Positions 14,801 through 29,800 of a stretch of DNA of 64,000 bases are shown piece after piece. The DNA lies in assembly GCA_029851415.1 (NCBI GenBank), contig CM056744.1, positions 117,708,838 through 117,772,837 on the forward strand, written 5' to 3'. Under the pieces are notes generated by a model. It was not told where the DNA came from, ran no database searches, and was given only the letters and a program-made list of their open reading frames with translations. The position numbers and the translations under genes were made by a program. The DNA is from Eretmocerus hayati. Lineage: Eukaryota > Arthropoda > Insecta > Hymenoptera > Aphelinidae. The number at the start of each line of letters is the position of its first letter. Position 1 is the first letter of the stretch.

Positions 14801-17800
14801 CTATACAAATTTTGAGATCCCTTATTCGAGTATTCATCGTTACAAGCTGTCACGACTTGTATCGAAATATGAGAACTTTTTTCACTTTTCAAGGGTTATT
14901 CCCGTCAGTAAAGTCATTCCCTCATGCAATTGTCAAATTCTCTTATGATTTCTTCGTGATCATTGATTTTATCACTAATTTTGTGGAGATTAATGACACA
15001 GGCCCACAAAATTGAGAAAAGTTTTCTGATCAGAAAAGGTGGAAGGCATTTCTAACATATTTTGAGCTGCTGAACACAAATCTAACCTCAGAATACCTTT
15101 CCCCGTCCGTTTTCGAGCTATGGTCATATTTACGGGTTACAAAAATATCTACTCTCTCAGCATGAATCAGTAAAAATTGATCCCTATCAGAGAATTTCGC
15201 TGATTTTTAGTGAATTTTCACTCATTTTTAGTGAAATTTCAATGCAAATTAGTGCATATGCACTGCATGGGATCAACTTCTACTCATTCGTGCAGAGGGA
15301 GTATAGATATGAGTTTCTGCATTCCACATATGAATTGAAACATTTTTATAGCAAAACTTAGAGTGGAAACATTTATGCCAAAAAACTTTCCATCACTCAA
15401 ATTCTTTTCAGGAAATCCAGAATGATCCCTAGACGTGTTGAAATTCTGCAATCGGGATATTTTCATCCTAGCTCAAAGTGGTGTCTACATAGGTCAAAAC
15501 TACGGACGGAATCGAGTTCTACGTCAAATTTTGGGTTCGAATGGTATTTTTTGAAAATTATCAAAAATATTGAAAGCCAGAAATGAAAGAAGAAGAGCCG
15601 GAACCACTAAAAAATCTCTTAAATTACCGAAGAACAATATATTGGTACAAAGCGCAGTATGTGTGATATTTCGTTCGCCTTCCATTCCAGCTTTCCAGCA
15701 TCGCAAGAGAATACATTCCCGACATAAAACTTAATCCCATCTTAAGGTATGTCGCCGGGATTCCGATCTCTAGAGGATCTTCCAGGAATTTTTGTGCTGA
15801 TTCAACTATCCCTAACACACTTTCCGGTCAAATTTCGAGAATCCTGTTTTTTTGTTATCGAAAATTCAATATTGAAAGTTGAAGCTCGTATACCGCATGA
15901 AGGATGGGAACGGCGAAACAGAAAGCGGTTTTCTTGGACTGTTCTCGTGAGTGCTCTGAAAATTTTCTAGAAAGGTTGATGAAAAACTGATGTCATTCAT
16001 TCGAGTGTTGTCTACAACCTTGCCAGAGATAGGGAGCCGCGGTCATTCATTTTGTTTACACGAGGGCTCAAATGTTCGTGATGTTTGTCTACGAGTGCAA
16101 TACTAATTTTCTGCTTCGCGGAGAGAGAGAGTGTGTGTGTGCGAGCGTGTACTTGCATCAGATGCAGTGAGCTTCCAGGGTGGCGAGGTCAACTTACTAT
16201 TAAACAACATGGATCACTTAGACTTCTTAGCACCATTGTCTCATAAGACATACCTTGAGTTTTGACCTCTCTCACCTGTGGAAGAGTTATCCCTTTCGGA
16301 TCTAGGAGAAAAATATGCCACCTGGAGAATTTCAACACAATTAGGGGTTTTCTAGCTTGCAGAGAGAATGAAAATTCTTGAAAAATATGTTCCTGGCGTA
16401 AAATTTGATAACCAAAATGATCCTACTCTTGATTTTGCTGCCGAATGCAAAATCTCATACCAACTTATTTTTGGAACCTGTAAATGAGCCCGTAACTCGA
16501 AAACGGCCTGGGAAAGGTGCTGTTCTGAGTTCAGATCCATCGATATACGTCAGATACATCTTACACCTTCTCTGATCAGAAAACTTTGTTCATTTTGTGG
16601 GCCTGACATATTGATGATCTTCACATGATAGCTGTGAGACATTTGTTTATGCGCGTTTCAATAGATGTTCCAAACGTAAGCAGGTGGCAAGAATCTGAAT
16701 TATCATTGGAAAACAATAGCCACTTCATACGAGGTATCAAATATTATTTTCTACAGCCTTTGCAAGGCAGTCAAATTTTTGCTGAGTTTTGCAATCTTGT
16801 TTCTGGTATGATGGATAGAAAATTGGCAAGATGAGTTTCAACAACGTGTAGGCTGATCTTCCTATTGTAGTGATTATTTGTATCTTAATTTTGATTCTCG
16901 CCTTCCGGCCGCGCCATAGAAGATTCTTCGGACTGCAAAAACTACTTTTTTGATTGATTGTCCCGTGATAAGGGCATTTGAGTGCAATACATAAAATTCT
17001 CTCTCCATCCCAGACAATCGTAAATGTTGAAGTCAGATACTCAGGGAAGGTCAGTTCTGCGGTTTGAACCCTCGTCTCCGGTCAGAGACAAAATTTTCTC
17101 GGTTACCGTAAAATGAAGTATTCTGCCTTCGTATCAAGATCCACTATTTTCATGTGAAGAGATTATCAGTGAAGTATGATTTTTTCTTATATTTTTTATA
17201 CCCCAAGGCTTTAAAATAAAGCGATGCCTACGAGTAGTTCCGCGCGAAACAGCGACCTACGAAAAAGGGTCATGTCTCAGATTTTTTTCTCAACTTTTTC
17301 ATTCGATTTTAAGGTACAAAATATAAAATTCCCACCACCTATGGGTCCCCGAAAAAATTTCCTAGGTATCTTCAACGTTTATTACTTTATCCTTTTGAAT
17401 TATCTCCAACAAAGAAGTTCGGGTATGTTTTTCAATAAAATGCATATTTCTCGAATCCACTCTGAGATAAAGAGATGCGGTTTGCGGCATTCGGAAGGTC
17501 TTCAGAAATCCTATCGAAATCTGTCTTGTAAAGTTGATTTTGAGGTTATGAATGGTTTTGGCGGGCAAAAGAATGAAAAACACAAAAAAAATTAAAAAAA
17601 TTCAATTTTTTAGATTTTTGAAAATTCAGTATTTGATGTGAAATTTTGTGTTCTTCTAGAAAGAAATAGTCCCAGATTCCTTTTTTGCGATCTGAGGCCT
17701 ATTTTAGCTATTTCTTACAAATCCATTTTTCAGGCCTCTGTAAATCGTCTATTTTCTACGTATCCGCAGGAATTTGGACTTCTGAAACCAATTTCATTGT

Positions 17801-20800
17801 AAGGCCAAGAAAATTTTCTTCAAAATGACTATACTTGGCAAAGTCAATTCCATGCATTTTAACCATAGCTATACAACGTATAAAAGATGAACCCTCAGGT
17901 CGAGTGTGGCAAGTAGGCGGAACACTATTGGGCGCGGATTTCCTTTCGCTGTCTCCGGTACCTCCGATCCAACCCTTAGCAGTCATCGAGATTCAGTCAT
18001 CTTCTGGCCACTGTAACTCTGGTTCAAATGCGTGGAATTGACTTCGCCAAGTGTTCATTTTGAAGGAAATTTTCTTGGCTTTCTAATAGAATTGGTTTCA
18101 GAAGTCCAAATTCCTGCGCATGCGCAGAAAACAGACGGTTTCCAAGTGCGTGGAAAATAGATGCTTAAAATACTGATTAGAACGCAAAGAAGGAATTCGT
18201 GGTCATTTTTTCCTGAAAGAACCCAACATTTTTTATCATATATCAAATTTTCAAGGATCTAAACTATTGAGTTTTTGAAAAATTAATTTTTTTGTGTTAT
18301 TCATTCTTTTGCCCGCCAAAACCATTCACAACTCCAAAATCAACTTTACAAGACAGATTTCGATACGTTTTCTAAAGACCTTCCGAATGCCGCAAACCGC
18401 ATCTCTTTATCTCAGAGTGAATTCGAGAAATATGCATTTTTTCGAAAAACATACCCGAACTTTTTTGTTGGAGATAATTCAGAAAGATAAAGTAATAAAC
18501 GTTGGAGATACCTGGGAAATTTTTTGGGGCCACATAGGTGGTGAAAAGTTCATATTTTGTACCATAGAATCGAATGAAAAAGTTAAGAAGAAAGTCGGAG
18601 ACATAACCCTTTTTCGTAGGTCTATTTCTCGCGGAACTACTCAAATGGGAAACTCCGAATAGCCATGTAATAAAAAAAAGGCTCACTAATAGAGTTCCCA
18701 AGTTCCCTACCACAAAACAAGCAAGGTTGAGCGCACTCAACTCATTCACTCGAACGTCAGAATCAGCGTCAGCGCTTGATGTCTGAACGAACGTACAGCA
18801 GCCCTACTGCAAAATCCATCTAAAAATTCTCAACTACGTGCGGCACGTATGTACATGACAAATCGCGATCTTGGATATGAGTACACACAACTATAGTATC
18901 AGTGATATACATGAATGTGAGGATAGGTGCGCGCGTGGAATTTGCTCGAGAGGCCCATAACTTTCCATCACGCCAAGGTCCCGCGGACATTTAGCGTGCG
19001 TAGGTATTACTTACTTACTTACGCTGTTTATGCGCGGATAGAGCGAGAGCGAAAATTCTGTTTAGAAAGAGATTAGCTTGTTAGAGATGCATGTGGCGAG
19101 AGGATTTTGTGAGGAAATCGGCATCGATGCCGCATATAAGTGACTCTATATACTTGCGCGTGTGTGTAGATGTAGCTAGATGCACGTGGTCAACTCTGGT
19201 GTTGTTGGCTATCTGTCTTGAGATGCGGTGTCTGCTTGTTGGCTAATAGTTTCTCAATTGGAGGATGTCACTTGTTGAGAATTGTCGATTTTATGATCAG
19301 AAGACAAATTTGTTTGTGCGAAATTGAATGGATAGCCGTGATCTATACTCTAATCGATTTCTGATTAACACGATTATAAGTGAATCAATGTTGATGGTTA
19401 ATACTTGTGATTTCTCTCTCGTCATTCCCACAATCACGGTGGAAAATAAATAATGGAATGTCAATTCTGCACACAAAGTATTAGATACCGAAACTTCTGC
19501 AAGATATTTGGTCTTGTTCAGTATAGCTGGTAGCGACTCCGGCGCTTCGATCAGTAGATAAAGACAACATTGGTCAGACATGTGTCGACCGGGATTTGAG
19601 ACACGTTTTTGCGGCCTACATTTTTCGGAGAAACCAATTTCCATAATGATCATTATGTAAGGGTTTTTGAGACGCTAATCACAAAAATAAAGTCAGATTT
19701 TGAAATTTCAAAAATGGCGACCAAGGAGCTGAAAATTCCTTGAACCTAGCTAAATAATGTCACTAAATTTTTTAGCAAAATCCAGTGATATTTGAATTTT
19801 CTAGCCCCCTCCCCTTCACCCTCGTGGACTCACATATCTGAATTTCCAAATTCTGATTTTATTTTCATACTCACCAATGAAAAAAGCCCTAATTTAAGAT
19901 TTTTCAGTGAAATCCAAGGAATTTAAATATTTTGGCCGTCAATTTAAAGCGGTTATTCCGAATTTTCAGAATTTGACTTCATTTTTGTGGTCAGTGAGCC
20001 CGGAAAGCCCCTCTAAACCGGTCTTCATGGAAATCTGTCGAATTCTATTCAAAGGGCGGTATTTTTTATCCATAAATGACATCTATCTCATGACTTTTTC
20101 TTTATGATACAAATTCATATGCAAGACTTCATTAGTGTAATGCCAATTTCAACTTATCAACCATAATATAATGTAGTTTCACAAGGAACTCAGTGAGGAT
20201 GTATGAATTAGTTTTTGATAATTTCAAAATCAAAAAAAGATGACTACAACGACCACCGTGCCGCAAAGGGATATAATCAAAGACTACGGCAATCACTAGA
20301 ATCTCTCTTATTTCTATTCTGAAATTGTTCATCAAAGAGCATCTCATTGTTGAAAATCTTCGATAAAATGAACCGCAACCACTACCTTCCATCCTCAAAT
20401 ATCCAAAAAGTTTGTCAATTCTAAGTTCCAAGAGTAAATTAGCGAAAGAAGATGTGCAAAAACTGTTGTAATGACTCATAGACATACGATCTTGTAGGGT
20501 AAAAAAATGAGGATCGAAGTTTGATTTTTTGCTTCTACATCGCAGCATCTGATGTCCGGATGGCTGCTGGACTACAGCTATAAATGTCAACCAGTCGACT
20601 ACTCGCACAATCCCTCGGCTCTACGAATGGCCAATCTCTGCTGGTGGTACTTCATCAGCAAGTTCACCGAGTTCGCCGACACGGTAAGCATTAATTCATC
20701 TGAAATCCTACTTTTTTTTCTGAATTCATCGCGAATCAGTTTTGAAACTCGACATGCGGAAAACGAACTCAAATTTCTTCCACCAACTGAAATGGTCGCA

Positions 20801-23800
20801 AATAAATGCATGGATCATGAATACTGAAAGATCAATTTCCTGAGCACTGTTAGAATTATGATGAATGATCTATGCATCAATTAGTCATCGCTTTGAATTA
20901 ATGATGTTGGTGAATAAAAGTCGACAATTTATCACGTACATAGTTGTCACAATATTTTAATCTGGTATCTCGTGATCTTTATCGATCCGACTAAAATATC
21001 TTTCTGATGTGATTGATTTCATTTCTACTTGTTATGCTTTCCTTTTGGAATTGTGTTGAAGTTTGAAACGTTTCAATACAACGAAGAGGATAACCTCATA
21101 TCTTCAGATAGTTTTCAGTGCATAAATTCAGGTGTTTTTGTTCTCAACAACAGCAAGCAATGCTCGGTTTGATAAATTCCACCAATGGTTAGTGAACTTA
21201 AAATTTTGAAAATTTTACCAATTTTTTAAAATTTTATTTTATCGTTGCATCAAAACGTTTCAAACTTCAACGGCATCTTTCAAATTTGAATTCGTCTTGT
21301 TTCTATTTACCAAATACTTTACGCAACTCTCAGTTTACCAATTATTTACGTGAGAGGTTTTGAAATGTCATGATACGCATTTTTGTACATGAAACTTCTT
21401 CAAATTAGTCTGGGGCTGAATTGTCCTTTTGCAGAAACTCAGGGCGATCTATTCATGACTCTGAAAATGTTCATTGCCCAAGAGATGATTATGATAAAAA
21501 TTGCGTGCAACAATTTATCTATCTCTTCATGTCTCTCTCTCTTGTACCTGCCGAGATGAAGTATTGCACAGAATCCATAAGAGAAGCTCGTCATTGTATC
21601 TAATTATTGCAGCATTTGGAAAGGCTGTGAGAGGAGAATTTTATTGCAAAAATGTTCATTCATTTTTCTGCGAAGATCATTTCATTGATGAGGAAAATTT
21701 TGAAATCAGAATTTCAATCGTAATTAGAAAAAATTGTACACGAATGATCCGACTATTTTTTCTCCTTTTATTTAACTAATGTACAGTCGAATTGAACTGA
21801 AAATATTCTCAATGCTGTAACCCACTAGTTTTTTAAGAGAAATGAAAGTCCAGTTATTCTCAATCTCATTCATCTTCCGATTTCAAATAACTAGTTAGTT
21901 TTTCAAGCTAAAGAACAACATCAATGTTTTGATCATTGGATTTACAAAAACTTGGCGAAATTGACCTCTCATAATGGATAAAATGAACGATATTTCACTA
22001 GTACTAAAATCTAATAGGAAGTGTGTCCTCATCATCGATTTTTCCAGTTGGACAGTTTGTTTTAAAATATTTTCAAGCTTACCAGATGAATTTTGTGGTT
22101 TGGGATGGGGTAGGACTGAACTCTGAGAAACCCTGAGATTTGTGTCAGTAATATCTCAACAACTAAAACGTATTTAGACATGAATGCATTTTGTCTCAAG
22201 TCACAAGTATATGTGAAGATTCAAATTAAAATTCGTGCACACTTTAGCTAGTAAAACTTTTATAACCGACACCTGTGTTATGAAAAAGTAAGTCAAGGTC
22301 TTGAAATGATATCAATTAGCTCCCATAAGTTGACATACCATCATCATGAAAGTTGGAAAGTTTGGTTTTGAAACCTGACAAGCTTCACACTAGTAGGTAT
22401 CCCAATAAAAGTCACATATATGACAGCAACATCCATCATCTTGGGAAGATTAAAAAAAACTCGATTCCTTGATTACGAGCAGGTATTATGTTGAGTCAAA
22501 ACCCCCATCCTCTTAATGAATGACTTGTTTGTACTTATGAACATCTGACGACGAATTGTGAAGTGAATGAACCTCTCAGGCAGTACATGATCTGGCAAAA
22601 AAATCGAGGATTAAATCCGACAAATTCTGAGCTTTATTGACCCATCAAAAGCGAGACCATCTAAAAACGGGTAGATATTTTGTTTTTTGATTTGATTCAC
22701 TTTTTTGAGGGTTCCGATTGGGCGCAATGCACGCAGAATCTCATAAGACATTCTATGACGTCAGTTATGAGTCCCGTCAAATAAAGCGTCATGTTGAGAT
22801 TTCTCACAATTTTGGTTATTTATGAATAATCTAGGCGAGCTTTCTTGGTCAAAAGAGTGCTATTTGCACTACTGAAAGAACTCCGTATAGTCAAACCCGA
22901 TTCAAAACTCAGGTAACGCAGAAAAGTACTCGTACAGTGACGAGTCATTTTTATCAATTTAAAAATTCGGCCGAACGAGTTTTCTGAAAGAGGTCTGGAA
23001 ACTTGGAGACGCTTGATAGACCTCAATAACCATACAAAATAGTTAGGTATGACCTGAAACAAGATGATGGAACCTTGAGAGGCATGAAATATTGACTAGG
23101 ATGTATAAAATTCAAGATATTGCTAATGGGTCCTGCAGAACCCACCAGGCACCCTATGGGTTAATGAAATGGTGCAATGCCATATAAACATAGTAATTTA
23201 TTCCAATTCTCAAAGATTGAGGGAATTGTTTCAGATGAGCAAAAGCACTGAGAAAAAATTCTTGGTCGTACGGCCATGCGTATTGTCGTACGACCAAAAT
23301 GGTATTTGCTGCATAACAATACCGATACTGTTATCGCATCAATCTATCAGAACGGTTTGGTGATCTGGTATTAGAGCCAGAATAGTTTAATATAACGCGT
23401 ATATTTCGAATGCCCCGATACTTAATGGATTAACAGTAATATTACGGTTCTTTTGCTACAAAAGCTACCAATTTTTTGCACGGGATAGCAACGCAAAAGG
23501 GATAAATATAATCCAATGATTTTTTAGGTTATTCGTGCTAGATTGGTGCAATAACAAAATCATTTTGCTGTGGTGACAATCCAGTATTGGTCTGACGGCA
23601 ATACCAAGTAACAATACAGTCGTATTGTTCCGACGGCAATATTTTATTCTCAGTGAGGAGTTGAGCCAACTTGACAAGTCTCAATAAGACTCCCAGACTC
23701 ACCAAATGAAATCCTATTCTCACGACGAGTGCCGGATATATACCGGATCAAAATTTTTCACAATCCATCAGACATCAAAATTAACAAAAATCTCAAAAAT

Positions 23801-26800
23801 TGTCTTCCGTTTCACAGATATTCTTCGTGCTTCGAAAGAAGGACAGCCAGGTGACGTTTCTGCACCTGTATCATCACTCTCTGACACCTCTGGAAACGTG
23901 GATCTGCGTAAAGTTTATAGCCGGTGGCCATGGAACCCTCGGAAACCTCATAAACAATGCTGTACACGTTGTAATGTACTTTTACTACATGCTTGCGGCT
24001 GCCGGTCCCGAGTACCAAAAGTATCTCTGGTGGAAGAAACATCTCACGACAGTCCAACTGGTACGTATCTCAATTACCGTAAAATAAAATGTAAGAGGCG
24101 CCCTTCAAAAACGCGGAAAATAGCAATTCTTTTTGCAATTTTGCAAAAGTATTTCAAGATACTGTCCTTTGTTTGTCCGAGAACGACGACCGAATAATTT
24201 CTTCACAGATAGAAGATTCGGTACTTTAGGGAATGATGAACTTATCGTGGATCAAAAAAATCATTCTGTCGGTGTCTCTGGTGATTCAATCTCAAGTATT
24301 TCTTAGAATCATGGTTCATTTGCCTCGGACAGGTATCATTAGACCACACAGACTCAATCTACAACCGAGCGCATAAGATCGAGAACAATTTCGCAAGAGA
24401 TATGTACCTGTGTATGTGTGCTGCAATATTGTGCTTCGCAAATCAAGATAAAATGGAATTTACGCATAGAACTGAGCTATTATTCAGCATTTGCGTACAT
24501 TTTACCAGGACGCGGTGATTATTCGGGCGCTGTCATACATTTTAAACAGAATGCCGAATTTTTCGAGTCAATTCACGAAGTAACGACGGTGAATCTAGCC
24601 ACCTTAGAACTATATTATTGCAGAATAATGTCGTTGAACCGAGTAGGTACATACATTTAAAAGTTGAAATTATAGCGAGAGTGGTATGTTAGCAACGTAG
24701 AGACCTTGGCCAGTAATTTTTTTTCTCCAGATATTACAGCGAGATATTATCCAATAGACTACTACTATATCTCGCTTTGCTTTGTGCACACATATTAGTC
24801 ATCTGCTGCATCTCTGAGAATTTTTCAACAACTCTATAATTTCATCTTTCATCCGATTTTTTTTTCACCCAATCTTACCCAATGCGATGCCAAGTACATC
24901 TTTCACGTGGAGCTGAAAAAAATGATAATTTTCTTCGTTACATCAGACATCTCGACGCTTCGCTATCCTAATCATCTGAATGTATCACATCATGAAGTGT
25001 TACACTCTTTCTATCTTGCAATCTCACGATTAGGTCACATTTTCAAAATCTAAATGACCCTGTTAATTACTGTGGTCGACTTGAAAATTACAACGACAAA
25101 AAAATCTCATCTTCGTCCGTCTTCTGACGACACATTTCAAAAATCGCGCCACTAACTAATGCAAACAATCGCCGAAACCCAAACGACCTGTTAATCATTC
25201 GAAAAATAAAAAAAAAAAACTACGTCTATGATACGTTTGTTGTCAGTATTTCCGCGCAGGTCAAAGTCACTCCTCGAGAGATCGGACATTTAGAAAACTC
25301 GTACCAAGCACGAGAAGCGAGAAAATTGCGCAAAGCTCTCGGATAATTCAAAGTGCGCGCGCTAAGCACTGAACCCCGATGAAAAGTGAACGGCTCACAC
25401 GCACCACAACTTTAAAACCGATTTCCGATTGCTATACACGACAAACTACTTAGACGCACTACTCAACTGTTGTGCACAAGAAAACGAGATCGGTTTGCGA
25501 TTTTCCGAATACGTGTATAAGTCAGGTGCCATTTCACAACGCCGAATTTTCCACTGGACTCCTTTACGAGTAGGTAGATTCGTTAACGCCCTGATACCGA
25601 TTTCGACAAGTGGCTCTATTTCTTTCGGCGTAGTAGATATACCTAAGCGATATACGATATATTCAGCTTACGAAAATTACACTATCACGGCGTATTAAAG
25701 TGTTTGATGAAGGTGATATTACCTTGAATCGTTTGCCGGGCTTCTTTCACTATTTGTACATAATATTGACCGTATTTTTTTCGCGCATCGTTTTATCCCA
25801 CTCTTCTAAACTTTTCATTCAATTCGTTGGCACTTCATACACGTGGCATTGCAATATCAGTTAAAATACGGCGAATGAGAGATTACCTCGTTGTGTTAGT
25901 GTGTCTATTTATCCATTGGGTAAGTTTTGATCCCCCCCCTCCCTCGCCGGTGCGTGTATGGTGCTCACAGTTACTTTATTGATGAGCTTGTAAAGAGTAT
26001 ATTCATACGAAATTTTTCGCAATCTTTTTCCCTCGATATTTTCTTCATACAAGTCTTGAGTTGATCTCATGGTTCGATAGCCGTGTTGGCTAGAGAATAT
26101 AGGCAAAATGAAAAAAATTGTTTTGACGATGAAGCTCTAAGACAAATATGTAGAGAGACTTGAATCGTGTAAAAGTTCAGATCTGATTTTATTTTGATGG
26201 TAAGGAAATTTCTCCCCAAATAACAATGCTCTGGATCTGTCGAAAGCTCTGACAGCGTTGCTGGGCCCGTATTCTGAATTTTGCGGTAACATTTTGCCAC
26301 AAAATCCGGCGGCATCGATGGGGCTCTGTCGGTACCCTGTAAAATTTGCCCCATTTGATGCAGTTTGCCGTCGCGGTCTGCCGTGTTATTTACGGCAAAT
26401 GCCATCGGCATCAATGCAAACACGGCAAACCACGACGGCAAAGTGCAATAAATGCGACAAATTTTACAGGGTACCGACAGAGCTCCATCGATGCCGGAAA
26501 ATTTTGCGGTAAAAAGTTCGTCGACTTTTACTCACAGTTTAACAAAATAGTACATGGTACAAGAGTGTAAAATTTTTTTTTCGCACCCGAAGGATAGGTT
26601 TCCACCCTAAACTGCGCAGGCGAGGGTCGAAATCATCATGACGATACGAAAAATAGGTTGTTTTTCTCCCGTGTATCGAACTATACTTTTTGATAAGCTG
26701 TGAGTAAAAGTCGGCAAACTGTTTGCAAACACTTTCACGCACAGTGTATCCAAAAGTATGGTTCGATACTCGGGAGTAAATTTCGATACGAGGGTGGAAA

Positions 26801-29800
26801 AACTCGTTTTTGCGACCGAGTGATGGGTTTCCGGCCCGAGACGCGGGTGAGGGTCCGAATCATCACGAGGATGCGGAATAGTATTTTTTGATTCGAGGGT
26901 GGGAAGTTTGGTTTTGCTTTTCGAGTGATTGTTTTCGGCCCGAGCCTTGGCGACGGTCGAAATTATCACGAATAAAGCAAAAAACTTCACGCCCGAGTAT
27001 CGAAATACGTTTTTCGATCGACTGGACGTAAAAAAAATGGAAACTACCGTGCGTAAAGCACTGCCTTACGTCGATCGAAAAATAGGTATTTTCGCATCCT
27101 CGTGATGATTCCGACTCACGCCTGTGGCCCGAGCCGGAAATCCGTCACGATTCACTCGGATGCGAAACAGTTCATGTCACCGAATTTATTAGGTTGTGGC
27201 TCGGTTCTGAGCAAGCAAAGGTCGAAACAATTGCCCGTAAGCAAAGAACTTTACGATCGAAGTGAGAGTACTACTTTTTGCAATTTTGAAAGCCCCCAAA
27301 CATCGGGAAATTCCAAAAAAAGTATTCGTATTGAGATGTACTATTGAAATTCTGGCCTAATTAAAGCTCACAACCACCAGGAATAACATACTTAATCACC
27401 ACAGCAAGATGTGATTGATCGAATAGTCGAGAAAGACCGCGTGCAAATAAGTCGCGCAACCTTGCCACACTCTCCGGAGATTCACAAAAATTTCCAGATT
27501 TCAAGTTAGCGCGCGCGCGCCGCGAAAGTTCGCGCAAAATCGTTGAGCGATCAGCCACCGCGCAAGCTGTATAAGACAGCAATGTTTGTCGCTCGGGTGC
27601 ATTTTGCCATATATCTTTGCTCTATGAGTTCAAGTAATAGTTGACTGGACCACGGCTACACCATCAAGTGTTAGAGACCGGATCAGACAACCACGTTTAT
27701 GCACTTGTTTAGCTGCGCCCCCCCCCCCACCCCCAGCTGTCTCGTGGCGCAATATTTCGGCATTCCGATCTGGCCACGTGTAAATGTGCAAATGCGTGAT
27801 GTATATGTGTGAGTGGTCATGGATATGCGTGAGCTATACATTTGTGGGTGGGTCTGACTCTGAGCGGAATTTTTTTCAACATCGAGTGAAAATGCTATCA
27901 TCTCGAGCTTGCATGTCAAGAATAGGGAGTGAGACTGGTATGAGTTGCGTACCTATTGCATGGGTGCAACACAAGATCAAAAGAATGAGATTTCCTTTTT
28001 TGTTGATAGAGTCAATTATACGATTTTAAGAATTTCCCTCCTCGTGCATTTGGAAATCATAAAATGTTGCATGATTAAAATTTTTTTTTATTTCTGCTCG
28101 TGACAAAGAGCATCTTGAAGATGAAATTTGCTGACGAATGAGGAGTTCCGTGAAAACTTTGAAATAGCGTGTGCCAGCGAAAAACATCGTTTAAGTGATT
28201 TTCTATGTATTTCTTGTGCTCCTTCTGGCGCGATCATTATTCTTTTATCCAGATACCAAAGAATTATGATCATAAAGAGGTTCAAAATATGAGTTCCATA
28301 ATGCCCTGTGGTTTTTGTCAAACTTCATGAGTGTGAAACGTCGCGATGGAGCTCGCTGGGGATTCGGGTAAGAAAATATTTCAGACACCATACATCATCA
28401 AACCCCGCAGCTATGTGAAGCAAAAGTCCACTTTCTGTTTGTACGGTTAGCACGTAAGTACGTGTTGAGGCGCAATTTTTCCTAAAATTTTACTCACTCA
28501 TCAGTATCCCTCTATGAAAATGAATTTGCGTCGTTCCAGGGCTTTCCGCGCCAATTTTTTCTGATAATCCATTGTCAGGCGCAATCTTTCTATACATATG
28601 CCCCAAAAAATCGAAAAAATTCATTTTAACACTTTGGGGTGTACTTTTTCGCGAAAATCTACTTTTCCTAAGGTTTTCTTAGTCAAGTCAAAATTCTAAT
28701 ACCTCAAAACTGTAGCTCAAACCATTTGGCCGTGAAATAAATTTTGGTGGTATATGTCAGGTTTCATGCCTTGCTACCTTGTTACACCCGTGTTATTCTT
28801 ATGGTGCCAATGATGGAAAAATATTTACATTTGTGCATTAGCTAATTTGTACTCCATATGTTTCGAAAAGTCAAAAACTACATCGTAGAACCTTCGGTAA
28901 TGAAATTTGAGGTTGGCACATTTTCGTCCTCCAAATATCGAAATTTCCAATGGTCTACTCATGTGGATACTGGATACATGAGGAAAAACCGCAAGAATTT
29001 GTCGGCACTTCGAGGCCATGGTCTTCAAAAAATCGTTACGTTGACCCAAAACACTTATTGGCTAAAGCTGAAGAAAATATAATCTTTCCCACCCTTCAAC
29101 ATCGGTATTCGCTTCTGTTGCATTCCTATTCGAATAATAGTTTTCGGGGGCAAATGATTCTCTGGTTTATCAATAATTTTGTCGCACTGCCTTGGAAAAG
29201 ATTGCGAGGGACTTCTCTAAACTCGTTTGAGTGAATCTTTCACTCACTTGGAGCCAAAATTGCCTAAATTTGAAGAGTCTAGGCTTCCATCAAAGCTTTT
29301 CTCATTTCGAAAAATTTGACAATATCGAAATCTATGGCCAATCAAGAAAAATCAAGTTAAAAGCTTCCCTCCCACGGCAGCTGCCTAATACTGCACTAAT
29401 AATCCTGATTCGCAACATCTATCCAGATTACTATTCAATGAGTAGCGTAGACTCGTATTGAACTGCAACGAGAGGAGAAAAAGTGCTATCCTAATGAATC
29501 GACCTGAAGAGTGGACATGATCAGGTGCGAGAAAAAAAAGAGAAAGATCCGAGACTGACAGAGCATAAACACCGGTGACCTCGCGTCCTAGAAAAATTGA
29601 GAACGTTCACTTTGACTGGATGACTATAATACGGATCTATACTTTGGCGTAACAAGTGCACGAATTTTTCAAAAGCCCGTTATTCCAATGGTGAATGTTC
29701 AACTTTACTTATGCTACTGGACTCACATGCATGCGTGTCTACGCGTGTCTACTGTTTTGCGTCCTTTCAATCAAATTCGCGCTTGTTCTGCGTTTGAACG

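Larger units (their letters stand above)
12252..20545 (+). other. Elongase intron 1 (8.3 kb), repeat-bearing
   Basis: The intron runs from GTACGT to a CAG acceptor. No nested gene is supported. It holds a GAT triplet run (about 13339-13357), GA/GT-rich simple sequence (about 16123-16143), TTAC repeats (about 19010-19022) and two foldback elements listed separately (14996-16608 and 17232-18642). The stretch 19665-20100 looks like decayed repeat, but I cannot name it. Confidence 0.85.

Noticed and set aside
20132..20608. 158-codon minus-strand frame
   Set aside because: It is partly the mirror of elongase exon 2 and partly intron; there is no recognisable domain.
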